A stretch of 11,002 nucleotides of DNA from Rodentolepis nana (lineage: Eukaryota; Platyhelminthes; Cestoda; Cyclophyllidea; Hymenolepididae), in contig UZAE01014958.1 of assembly GCA_900617975.1 (NCBI GenBank), positions 1 through 11,002 on the forward strand. Direction: 5' to 3'. The notes below the pieces were generated by a model that was not told where the DNA came from, searched no databases, and saw only the letters and a list, made by a program, of their open reading frames with translations. A program made the translations under genes and the position numbers. Below, piece by piece: positions 1 through 8,190 of this stretch; position 1 is the stretch's first letter, and the number at the start of each line of letters is the position of its first letter.

Positions 1-106
1 AGAGAGTATTTTAGGGGTAAAACAAACGAATGTTCCCTCAGCCCAGTGTTACAACGTGTAAAGGAGGGTGGTATGGCGTAATGTTTCACAATAACTTGTA
101 CTGGCG

Positions 107-197
107 TTGGCTAGAGTCAAAGATTTTTTAACGTAACCGAATTATTAGTTGAAACAATGAATCGACGAGCGTTCATTTTTACTCTATGTCTAGCCAA
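107..197. repeat. Short inverted repeat, 9-bp arms
   Basis: TTGGCTAGA at 107-115 is matched exactly by its reverse complement TCTAGCCAA at 189-197, with 73 bases between. The pair brackets the 5' part of dispersed-repeat copy 1, including most of the extra sequence that copy 2 lacks. It could be the ends of a very small insertion, but there is no clear target-site duplication, and a 9-bp match over this distance can arise by chance. Confidence 0.3.
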
Positions 198-510
198 TAA
201 CATTTATTTTATTTATTTCAAATGGCAGGCGTTTTGATAGTTATCATTAGCCATTTAGCTGACTTCAGGCTTCACAGAGAAGCGGGGGAACATCAAAGTG
301 ACAAAAAGTCGAGAGGGGGGCGGGACAGATAATGATTCACAGATGTGACAGAGACAGACAGACAGTCAAGGAGGCAGCGAAAAGGTAAGATGAGTACTGT
401 GAAAGGGGTCGAATATGGACAGTTTTAAGTCAGAAGTCAACTCCCAGCTAATAAACATTTTTGCCGTATGAGTGCACCACGTGGAGGTAGGTCTGTCACA
501 CACCCCTTAG
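122..510. repeat. Dispersed repeat, copy 1 (unclassified)
   Basis: This stretch aligns in the same orientation with 5022-5500. Firm homology starts at TCAAATGGCAG (218) and runs to the CACACCCC block ending near 506. A weaker match, TAACCGAAT at 134-142, suggests the family starts further upstream. Shared blocks include CATTAGCC, GGCTTCACAGAG, TTTTTGCCGTATGAGT and CCACGTGGAGGTA. Copy 1 carries one instance each of three 3' modules (from 410, 448 and 483). Relative to copy 2 it has about 51 extra bases between the TAACCGAAT block and the main block, plus a GACA microsatellite. There are no long terminal repeats, no clear terminal inverted repeats and no coding potential. The strand of the element is unknown. 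The repeat relationship is directly visible; I do not recognise the family. Confidence 0.8.
347..365. repeat. Short GACA/GA microsatellite
   Basis: An imperfect GACA-type run lies inside dispersed-repeat copy 1. It is absent from the aligned part of copy 2, so it probably expanded after the copies diverged. Confidence 0.7.
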
Positions 511-3500
511 TCAATAACATCATCCTATGTTTTGCCCTTTACTTTAAAAGTGCTGAAGGAACGCGCCTTTTAATAAGAACACCATGAATTTTCTTAAGCG
601 AACCGAGTGTTGCATTTTTTCTAAGTAGACTAGAATATGGGTCTTGCATGAGAAAATTGTGCAAGCTTTGTCTAAAAAATGCGCAATTTTAGTGTTTAAC
701 GTATATGCCACTCCTACAACAATAGATTGGCAACCATGTTATGCAGTTTGATGGGAGCTTTCTTCTCACTCATCAAGAAAAGAGATTTTTGATGTCTCAG
801 GGAGTTTAAATCACTTGGTTACCACAAAACGACCAAATGTGATCACAGTCCTTTTCCAGACAGAAGAAGAGGAATTGGGTTGAAAGGAATTTTAATGAGC
901 TTTTCTAAGCTCATGAAAGAATCAGATATTACCTTTTATCTTTTCTTATTTGACAAACTGTGCTATAACTAATATCATTTCACATCTTTAAATAATAGTA
1001 AGGTAACTTTTTATTTTGTTCCTTCAAAAGGAAAGGATTTCATGATTGAATTGTGACACATACCTGTACGTGCTGGTGACCTGTGGGGCGAATGTATTCA
1101 AAGGGTTCAAAATAAATAATTTTCATTATTTATTACTTCAGCAACACCCACACGAGTGATTCTAGTTCTGCATCAACTATGATCTTGTAAAGATCCAGTG
1201 GAAATAAATAAATAATTGGCAGGGAATTTTAGCAGTAAATCGTACTCCCACCTCAAAATGCTTTTGTGGTAAGTAACTCGTATGCTTGATTGGATAAAAA
1301 TTTTGTTACCCTCAGCGCCGGGGTCTCAGGAAGAAGGTAGATTGGAGTTTTCCATTAAGAAGATGTGCATATTTAAGCGGACATGAATGAATAATATGAC
1401 TGATTGACCTATCTTACCAGCATTGGGTTCTTCGCTAGTCGTCCTACATATGAAAGTGAAAGTGTTTAAATTTAATAATCGAAGATTCTTTGGACAAGAT
1501 GAGCCTAAGAGTGTCTTTCTAACAAGCACTAACGAGAATATGACAAGAAGGAAGCCGATATCTGAAAATCATGTTTTATACCAGTTAAAAACCCTGTAGA
1601 TATGACGTTAGTGCCGCCATTCAACCTTTTCGTCCCGTGGAATTCACGAGAAAAACTGTAAATCGAGTTTTAAAAGCTCATTTCTAGGCTTTCACTAGCC
1701 TAAACTGTTTCAGAAAGGCTCATGAAGGAAAGAAGTGCTGAAACGGCTGGGTAGGGGACAAAGCAAACCCCCACTAATTAAGGCTTTGCGAGATCAACAA
1801 GTGGGGTAATGAAACGTGAATTTCTCGTTAGAGCGGAGTTAGTAGTCCTTCCATTTAGCCAATTTTGAAAGCAGTTAAAAATTTCAATGGGCTTGGAAGT
1901 TTTATGGCCGAATTTATTTCTCAAGATTTTTAATGCCACATTAAACCACTCGTATTTTAACTGAAATTTTATCTTCTCACTTTCCCTTTATCAAACTAAT
2001 AAAAATAAATCCACAAATAGGCCCTACTTTGATAAATTATGACCAGTCATGATTTGTTCTTTCAACTCATTGCTTTTGTACATTTACGCGCATTTTCTTG
2101 CAATCATTTAATTTGTTCATTTGGCTGAAGTGGAACCTTTGGCGCATAATTTAAGGGAAGGGGATTAGAATGGAGGTTAGGAGGTTGAGTTCTGATTGCA
2201 GTCCAGGGCAAGAATTCTATCAGAACCAAAACGAGCCATTTTTGGACTAAGGGCATCAATACTTTGTTCTATACATCTCCGGGCTCATTTTCTTCTAACT
2301 AAATGCGAATGATTTTTCTTGGCTACAAGTTCTTAGGTACTTCCATAGTTTAATTTTTTGCCAACAATCACCCCTAATTAGACATTAATATACACATATC
2401 CGATGCGAATAATTAAGAAATCGAACTTCTTATTAATTCATTACAAGTCGTGAGTTTTACAAGTGAACTTACAGCTCCGTGTAGAACTTTTCGTTTTCAC
2501 TCGATTTAAGGCGTTTTTTTAATAGAGTACTAACTTCTGCCAACCCATTTCCCAACAGAATTTTGTCCAAACTGCAAATTCTGTTCCTTCCTTTTCCCAC
2601 TCTTAGCACACACCTTCCCTTGCCAAACGGAGGATCGAGTCATTAAAAAAGTGGAGTGTCGCGACGGCTTTTAAATTTTGAAAATAATAGCTTGCGCACA
2701 ATTTTCGAAACCACAGTGCATTTGCACTAACAACAGTGAAACGGTGAGGCAAAATTAGGCAAGTTGAATGGTACTAAGGCGTTGACGATAATTGAGAGTG
2801 AATATTTTGAAGATAGTTCGTCCATTTTCTTGCTTCTTGGTGCCAACCTTCGCGTTTGATTAATGGTCTTGCTGAATACTGTCGAGCGTTGGGAACTACA
2901 CTCAAAGTCTCAGAAGACAAGTGAAGGAACAAGTCCTATTTGGTCATGTCGTATCATATTGTAGTGGTTATATCTAATCAGACAGGTGTAAAAAATATAT
3001 TATAACATAGGGATAGTCAATCATACTCAAGTAGCATGTCACAAAAGAGACCTTATCATATAGTGGACTAAGAGATCCTGGTTACCACAGTTTCTACTCA
3101 GCCAATTTCTTTGCATTTGCGTAAATTCTTCTCAATAAGTGATTAGACTTACAGTTCTGAGGTTATAAATAATGTCACCATGACTAAATGGTGTCTTTAA
3201 CCAACCAATCAGATCACACTACTTTATTATGTTCTTTCTATCTGGATTAGAGAATTCATGGTGCTGTAGTAAGATACTAGATGAGATGATCATTTTTGCT
3301 TACCTTATACGCCATAATTTACCAAACGAGCCTTAAGTAATGAAAAAGTAGAAACATATTTATTTTTCACAGTATTGGAAAATTATATAGACAGTTACAT
3401 AATGAAATAACAATTAAAACCAATCTAAGTAATCAAAATAACTAATCTAAGGAAGGGGATAGAAAAGTCGAAATGCCAAAGTGGTTTTCATCATTTGACC

Positions 3501-4858
3501 TTTGGATTTCGGTTATACAGCACCCACTAAGAGGGCAGTTAAAATTTTGAAACTCGAATTTCATGGTTCGTTTCTTTGGATAAGTGACCAAAATACGATC
3601 ACGGCATTTAGTACATATTTTTCCGTGATTGATTAATTTTCTTACATTAAAAGTAATAACTTCTTAATTGTTATTAGTTTGGCCATTTGATCTAATTGAA
3701 GCAGATAGACCTGCATTTTACTTAAATTATCTGTCTCATTGCATTCATTTACTAAACATTAGGAAAGTGATAATTTGGGCTAGGAGATGCATAAATATAT
3801 GGGCAAGAGAAGAAGTTGAAGATTTCGAGATAGATAAGCAAATACTTCCTTTCATTGAGGGACACGTTTCCAATTTAAATTTATATTCTTTTCAAATATT
3901 TTTAATTTATTTTCTCACAGCATGATTCTGGCTTTTGAGATGCACTGCATGATCTACCCTTTCATGAATTCCTTTCTAATGCAAAAAATGAAAAATTTCT
4001 GTTGGAATCGACTTTTTCTAATTAAATTTATATAAGCATACATTGGGTGAATAATTATTAAAGACCAAAAGAAAGAATATCTCCACTTTTTAGACTTTTT
4101 GGAAGTTGGCCGCAAAAGTACATGTAAACAAGTCCTCGAGGTTATTTTGAATTAAGCAGGAAACCATAACCTTGGAACAGGCGATTTAATGATTTTCTAG
4201 CAATTGATGAATTAGTCTTTTCATAATTTCTCGACTTACATTTCTACCTACTGACTATCCACTCTTAGTGAAAACTTACATTTCCTACGTGAATTTATGT
4301 TTTCCAGTGAAAGACTGCTGTATAAGCATTCAACTGTGTGAGATATATTAATGCATAAGACTATTTAACTTCTGGCCTCATCAATGGGAAGTTAAATTTT
4401 TCAAAATTTTAACATTGAGAATGCCCTCATCGTAACACAGGTATAATTGATTTAATTTTTTGTATTTCTTTCAATATGAAATGCTTACGATATTACCTAA
4501 TAGAGCTCACTTAAGTTTATCTTTATTTGTTCCTATATTTTTGGGTTCCAAAATCTACTAAAATTTCAAAAGTAGGATGCCATCACAACATTAGCGATCT
4601 TACCAGTTAATAGCTTTGATAGTTCGGTGATTTATTACATGTTTGCGGATTTAATTACTACTCTATGTAAGGGTAGTAACAATTCAAATGGCATCTGTGG
4701 AATCAAAAAAAAATAAATTAAGAGCCGTTTTAAGTTGTAAAATTCGCGCCAACAGATTCGTCATATTATCAACTGGCATTAATTTTTTAGTTATTTCCTG
4801 ATTTGGCACTGTGATAGTAATTATTTTGTAAATAAAATCCACGCTCTTTTATGGGGTT
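511..4858. other. Long AT-rich stretch with no supported gene
   Basis: All frames are broken by frequent stops. The two longest open stretches, 1326-1529 (minus) and 3668-3925 (plus), have no recognisable domain and are in the size range expected by chance at this composition. Small inverted repeats are scattered through it: a hairpin at 890-919; TAGGCT/AGCCTA at 1685-1701; GTTTCAG/CTGAAAC at about 1706-1744; and GTTCTGAT/ATCAGAAC at 2189-2226. I found no further copy of the dispersed repeat or of the LTR here. The stretch could be intergenic DNA or a long intron; nothing in it separates the two. Confidence 0.7.
890..919. other. Perfect 8-bp hairpin with TTCT loop
   Basis: ATGAGCTT (895-902) and AAGCTCAT (907-914) are exact reverse complements around a TTCT tetraloop. 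After one mismatch the stem continues with TTT/AAA at 891-893 and 916-918 and a possible G-T pair. There is no transcript context, so no role can be assigned. It is much shorter than a microRNA precursor. Confidence 0.45.
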
Positions 4859-4932
4859 GGGGGGGGGGGGGGGGGGGGGGNAAGCTGGCCGTCTGCTCTG
4901 TGGGTGGGGGGGGGGGGGGGGGGGGGGGGGGG
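4859..4932. repeat. Twin poly-G tracts around an N (assembly weak point)
   Basis: An uninterrupted G run (4859-4880) is followed by the window's only ambiguous base (N, 4881), about 24 bases of mixed sequence, and a second uninterrupted G run (4906-4932). Read on the minus strand, the runs translate to artificial polyproline, so any open frame here is meaningless. Runs of this length are error-prone in most sequencing chemistries, and the N marks an unresolved base or gap. If real, the tracts could form G-quadruplexes. The true length and the short sequence between the runs should not be trusted. Confidence 0.85.
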
Positions 4933-5246
4933 TTTAATTCGATTGCTACGTATTGAAATTTCGTCAAGTTGAATGCAGCAGTAATGAAAGATAATTCAGT
5001 GTTTTCGAGAAATGCCAAAATTTTTAAGTTTTAATAAAATTAACCGAATAATAAAGTACGTATTACTATTATATCAAATGGCAGACGTTTTGATTGTCAT
5101 CATTAGCCCTTTAGTAGACTTCGGGCTTCACAGAGGGGGAGGAACGTCAAGGTGTAAACAATTCAAAAGGAGGGGGACAGAAGAGTGTTTCAAAGACGAA
5201 GGTAGATAAGGCGGAAAAAAGGTGGGATGGATACTGTCAAAGTATT

Positions 5247-5331
5247 CGAATATGACATACAGTGGGGTCATGGTAGTTTGAAGTGGAAGTAGACGAATAT
5301 GACATACAGTGGGGTGATGGTAGTTTGAAGT
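5247..5331. repeat. Direct duplication, 38-bp unit, 47-bp offset
   Basis: The 38-bp unit at 5247-5284, starting CGAATATGACATACAGTGGG, recurs at 5294-5331 with a single C/G difference. The near identity makes this duplication much younger than the divergence between the two repeat copies. Copy 1 has a single related module starting at 410. Confidence 0.9.
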
Positions 5332-5341
5332 CAACTGCCGG

Positions 5342-5408
5342 TTAATAGATTTTTTGCCGTATGGGTCACGTTTCCAAGCCATTTAATAGACTTTTTTGCC
5401 GTATGAGT
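5342..5408. repeat. Direct duplication, about 25-bp unit, 41-bp offset
   Basis: The block at 5342-5366, from TTAATAGA through TTTTTTGCCGTATGGGT, recurs at 5383-5408 with a one-base insertion and one substitution. Copy 1 has one instance at about 448-473. Confidence 0.85.
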
Positions 5409-5433
5409 ATACATTGCCCAGGGCGTACCACGT

Positions 5434-5493
5434 GGAGGTAAGTCTATCGCACACCCCACATTGCTAATGGAGGTAAGTCTATCACACACCCCA
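5434..5493. repeat. Direct duplication, 25-bp unit, 35-bp offset
   Basis: The 25-bp block at 5434-5458 recurs at 5469-5493 with one G/A difference. Each unit contains GAGGTAAGT, which matches the animal 5' splice-site consensus; nothing shows that it is used. Copy 1 has one related block (GGAGGTAGGT) at 483-492. Confidence 0.85.
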
Positions 5494-5500
5494 AAGTAGG

Positions 5501-6094
5501 TATTATACTGTAGGAAAATGGAGAGCATTGTGCACTTTTAGTCATATAATGAGTTTAAAATTGAATCATAAAAAATGAATGCTATTTCACTAATTTGAAG
5601 AAAGAACTACATGTTTAATATGTGCTTCAAATAAATAATCGCATAGCCAATCGATTTGAATCATCCAACTAATACCCATAAAGGAACAAATGAAATCAAG
5701 TGAAACTTAGACTTATTCTAATATAGAAGTCGTTGTTGATTAACAGCCGAGCAGAGATATTGGCAACATTTGCCAGGGTTGTACTTCTAGGAATCAATGA
5801 ATATGGCTGGTCTTATTGAAAATCTACTCCAAAATTATTTCTCCACCTCTAAATCTGCCTAACTTAAGAGTTTAACGCAGCCTCAAAGAACTGCTAAATA
5901 GCAGTTTTTCGAGGAAGTGTGCTTAGTATAAATAAAAATAAAAAAACGATCTTTATTCCTCTCATTGGAGTACATGGATCGCAGGTGATATGTATGAGTG
6001 AGAGGGGTATCATAAGAGGATTTTCAATGACACCAACAATTCACGTATTAAAGTGATAAGTAAGGGAACTCTCAGATCTGTCGAAACAAGCTCT
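5501..6094. other. AT-rich spacer with no supported gene
   Basis: This lies between dispersed-repeat copy 2 and the solo LTR. Stops are frequent in every frame. The only structure I can support is the hairpin at 5881-5914, followed by an A-rich stretch near 5930-5947. A short inverted pair (CCTCTCA near 5957 and TGAGAGG near 5999) is probably chance. Confidence 0.6.
5881..5914. other. Long near-perfect hairpin
   Basis: CCTCAAAGAACTGCTA is followed after two bases by TAGCAGTTTTTCGAGG. Fourteen of 16 positions are complementary and one of the two exceptions is a G-T wobble on the RNA. The inner AACTGCTA/TAGCAGTT pairing is perfect. The pairing does not extend beyond the CCTC/GAGG ends. It could be a structured element of a transcript or the relic of a small palindromic insertion. 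It is too short for a microRNA precursor and lacks a T-run suggesting a polymerase III transcript. Confidence 0.5.
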
Positions 6095-6098
6095 GACA
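6095..6098. repeat. Target-site duplication GACA, left copy
   Basis: GACA lies directly before the TG that opens the solo LTR, and the same four bases lie directly after its closing CA at 6401-6404. A 4-bp duplication is within the range usual for Ty3/gypsy-type integrases. Confidence 0.75.
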
Positions 6099-6400
6099 TG
6101 TGGGACACGTCATCGCATGTCTGCACGCCAGGATTGGGAGGTGCGACCGTACAAACAGTGACCAATCATTAACCTCTGTTTGTTTAACCTAATCCGCCCT
6201 CCTGATTATGATTACGCTCCCTGCGTGTACACTTTATCCGCAATACTCGTACTGAATAAACGTGCTCCATGCTACACGTCTGTTTCCTTTCATAGCTGGG
6301 CTATAGCTTAGCTGGTTCTGGGAGTCTAGCTAGATGTTGGAGAATCTGCCATAGAGATATCTGAGTCGGCCAGGCTTTACTAAGGTAGCAATCCGCTACA
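6099..6400 (+). mobile_element. Solo LTR of an LTR retrotransposon, 302 bp
   Basis: The element opens with TGTGGGACAC and closes with AATCCGCTACA, giving TG...CA ends with short inverted tips (TGT/ACA), flanked by a perfect 4-bp duplication, GACA. Its base composition is visibly more GC-rich than its surroundings, as expected of an insertion. An AATAAA polyadenylation signal sits about halfway along, the usual place in an LTR, and sets the plus orientation. No primer-binding site, gag-pol sequence or second LTR follows, and unique AT-rich DNA resumes at once on both sides, so this is a solo LTR left by recombination between the two LTRs of a full element. The last 37 bases match the inverted sequence at 10966-11002 at 33 of 37 positions, which confirms a repeated family. 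The 4-bp duplication suggests the Ty3/gypsy superfamily, but that assignment is inference. Confidence 0.85.
6255..6260 (+). promoter_or_regulatory. AATAAA polyadenylation signal in the solo LTR
   Basis: A canonical AATAAA lies about 156 bases into the LTR. In an intact element it would direct 3' end formation at the R/U5 boundary. No clear TATA box is visible upstream in the presumed U3 part. Confidence 0.6.
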
Positions 6401-6404
6401 GACA
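6401..6404. repeat. Target-site duplication GACA, right copy
   Basis: This is the right partner of the GACA at 6095-6098. Together they mark a single insertion event whose flanks are unbroken. Confidence 0.75.
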
Positions 6405-6842
6405 TAATGGCAACAGAATCCTATAAACTCATGTCAATCGGTTTTTTCAAAAAAAGATCAAGATGAAATAAATAATGAATAATCCGAAAGAACATAGATT
6501 TGAAGATATTCCAAGGTTCCCCTGATCACATGTTTGCTTTCTAAATATTTCCCCTTAAAAATTAATAAGCGCTTCCCATTTGCTTTGATCTTTCCTCATG
6601 TTAAGTAAATAAATAGCATATGTCATATGTATAAATAGTTCGCAATAAAGACCAGTAATTATAATTTACAAAATAAACATGTTAAGCCCATTTCGACTGT
6701 AAGCCACTTTATTTGACACATGAAAAGCTGAAAATAATAACTGTGATTAATTACAAAGGTTTTATCCTGATAAAATTAATATTGCATTTTTCGCCTTCTC
6801 TCCTAAGCCAATTATTTGTTAATTAGTTGTTCTCTTTCCACC
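6405..6842. other. AT-rich spacer with no supported gene
   Basis: I see no repeat copy, credible reading frame or RNA gene here. A tandem CATATGT pair occurs near 6618-6631 and several AATAAA-like hexamers occur, as expected at this composition. Confidence 0.6.
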
Positions 6843-6846
6843 AGGG

Positions 6847-6928
6847 TAGCCAAAGTAGCCGCTCTGTTATTTTTGGACCACCAACCTTTGACCCTCCATT
6901 TGAATTTGGTTCAAATCTCAGCTTTTTT
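6847..6928 (+). repeat. Possible tRNA-derived relic (polymerase III boxes)
   Basis: TAGCCAAAGTAG at 6847-6858 resembles a polymerase III A box. GGTTCAAATCT at 6908-6918 closely resembles a B box. TTTTTT at 6923-6928 could terminate polymerase III. The 61-base spacing fits a tRNA with a long variable arm or an intron, or the head of a SINE. I could not fold a cloverleaf: the T-arm stem is poor, and the acceptor and anticodon arms are not evident, so it is not a functional tRNA. It may be a decayed tRNA-derived SINE head or a chance match, and there is no second copy in the window to support it. Confidence 0.2.
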
Positions 6929-7941
6929 AAATCATCGTACTTACTTTGCAGGATTCAAATCGATCAAACTTAATTCTCCCAATGATAAATTAAAGTAAAT
7001 TAATGAAAACTATTATTTCCATATGAAAAAAAGTGATCTAATGGAGTTCATATTTAATCTCTCTTGTATCTTATTTAAAGAAGGTCATAATACTACTAGG
7101 AACTGTATTATATGTAGATATTGTCATTTCTATTAAAATCCTCACAATTGAAGTAACTTTAAAATCTAACAATCTTAGAATCAGAGAAGAGAGCATTCAT
7201 GAACCATTATCATGTCAAAATAACTCAATAAGGAAATATGATCTATGTGGAAGGCCTTAAAATAGTCCAAATTTCGATATGGACAGCACTTTTTTTAAGA
7301 ATTCTTCCACGAATGTAATGATCTTCTTCTTTAGTTAGAACGCTAAAATGTTTTCTCAAAATCAGACGATCAAAAGAGGAGATAAAATGAGAATGGGAGT
7401 GATAGAGTGGTAGAGAGTGGAAAAAAGGAGATCACGCTATGACTACTCAAACAGTCTACGTGGAGGCGATGTCTGAATTAGTGTCACACTTTGTTGGTGC
7501 AGAACAGCGACTTTCTCTATTCGCACAATAGATCATTTTATAACAAGGCAAAATTAATGCTCATATGTTAATCTGAGCATGTTATTTACGTCATCATTTT
7601 ACTCTTCTTACACATAGCTCCTTTGAATTGTCTTAGGCAGAAAAATCACTAGCGAAATAACCAAGTGCTGAACAGCATCTGATGGGCTCATTTTGAGGAA
7701 TTGAGGTTATGAAAAAGACCATTCATGGTTGCTCGGGTGTGGAGAGTAGTGAGTACACTGCAATAAAATCTAATGACCACTTGCGCACGTTTCCTTTGAG
7801 CAAAGTAGATTAAAAGGTCTTCTTTTAAGATAATTACAAGGAAGGGTGTCGAATCTGCCTTTTATTTGGCAATTAATCAAGTCTACCGCTTATCGCAGTG
7901 AAGTTGAAGACGAACCTAGGAATACAAAATTAAGTTATTAG

Positions 7942-7943
<2 letters not shown>
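6929..7943. other. AT-rich spacer with no supported gene
   Basis: No credible reading frame is visible. A purine-rich patch at about 7365-7430, followed by CGTGGAGG at 7459-7466, loosely resembles the dispersed repeat of copies 1 and 2 and may be a badly decayed third copy. Confidence 0.55.

Positions 7944-7981
<38 letters not shown>
7944..7981. repeat. (AT)19 microsatellite
   Basis: A perfect AT dinucleotide run of 38 bases with no interruption. Such purity suggests it is young or still changing length. It can form a cruciform and its length is prone to assembly error. Confidence 0.95.
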
Positions 7982-7984
<3 letters not shown>

Positions 7985-8131
7985 TTTCTCACCAGTTTGT
8001 GATCAGCATAGTTTTTTTCCCAAAAATAAAGATGACTATTGAAATGTGAATGGTGCATTAACATGAAGACTGAACAAAGTCTACACTGCTAGGTTATCGG
8101 TCAGTAAAATAACAAATTTTCGCATATCAGA

Positions 8132-8190
8132 TTGCTGTTATAAATCGCGTTTAGTTAAAAATAACTAATATTTTTAACTTATTACAGCAA
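8132..8190. repeat. 59-bp inverted repeat
   Basis: The inner arms AGTTAAAAATA (8153-8163) and TATTTTTAACT (8169-8179) are perfectly complementary around a 5-base loop. The outer arms TTGCTGTTATA (8132-8142) and TATTACAGCAA (8180-8190) match at 10 of 11 positions. The left side carries about 10 unpaired bases (8143-8152) that the right side lacks. This may be a small palindromic element with an indel in one arm. No target-site duplication is evident. Confidence 0.5.

Larger units (their letters stand above)
5022..5500. repeat. Dispersed repeat, copy 2, with duplicated modules
   Basis: This is the second, diverged copy of the repeat at 122-510, in direct orientation. TAACCGAAT occurs at 5041, TCAAATGGCAG at 5074, and collinear blocks follow through GGCTTCACAGAG, CGAATATG, TTTTTGCCGTATG and CCACGTGGAGGTA. 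It is longer than copy 1 at its 3' side because three successive modules each occur twice, at 5247/5294, 5342/5383 and 5434/5469. Short open frames on both strands overlap it, but the module offsets (47, 41 and 35 bp) are not multiples of three, so duplication would break any reading frame. That argues against a protein-coding origin for the modular part. The family is unrecognised. Confidence 0.8.

Noticed and set aside
1..121. Loose similarity of 50-95 to part of repeat copy 2 near 5150-5195 (GTGTAAA, GGAGGG, GTTTCA in order)
   Set aside because: Only short words match, with inconsistent spacing, so it is not enough to claim another repeat copy.
1326..1529. Minus-strand open frame of 67 codons
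   Set aside because: Its length is within chance expectation and its composition is unremarkable, with no motif, splice context or repeat support.
2716..2729. Small near-palindrome AGTGCATTTGCACT
   Set aside because: A 6-bp stem with a 2-base centre is common by chance in 11 kb and has no context.
3668..3925. Open frame of 85 codons on the plus strand, the longest in the window, after a pyrimidine-rich stretch ending in AG near 3677
   Set aside because: It opens directly after a stop, starts with TTG and contains no ATG. I see no domain and no good downstream splice donor. At roughly 68% AT, a couple of stop-free runs this long are expected on two strands of 11 kb.
4821..5018. Minus-strand open frame with polyproline
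   Set aside because: The proline runs come only from the poly-G tracts around the N, which are themselves unreliable.
122..5500. The two direct repeat copies as the LTRs of one 5.4-kb retrotransposon
   Set aside because: The copies are far more diverged and differently structured than paired LTRs normally are. They lack TG...CA ends and target-site duplications, and the DNA between them has no gag-pol coding trace, primer-binding site or polypurine tract that I can see.
5012..5528. Three overlapping short open frames on both strands inside dispersed-repeat copy 2
   Set aside because: The internal duplications have offsets of 47, 41 and 35 bp, none divisible by three. Copy 1 does not keep the frames, and no domain is recognisable.
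6304..6394. TAGCTTAGCTGG (6304-6315) and GGTAGCAATCC (6384-6394), which resemble polymerase III A and B boxes of a tRNA or SINE
   Set aside because: Both lie inside the 302-bp interval whose TG...CA ends, GACA duplication and second copy define an LTR. The spacing is long and no cloverleaf forms, so the resemblance is probably coincidence.
6816..6998. Plus-strand open frame of 60 codons
   Set aside because: It starts at a TTG, is short and has no domain. It overlaps the weak tRNA-like relic, and neither supports the other.
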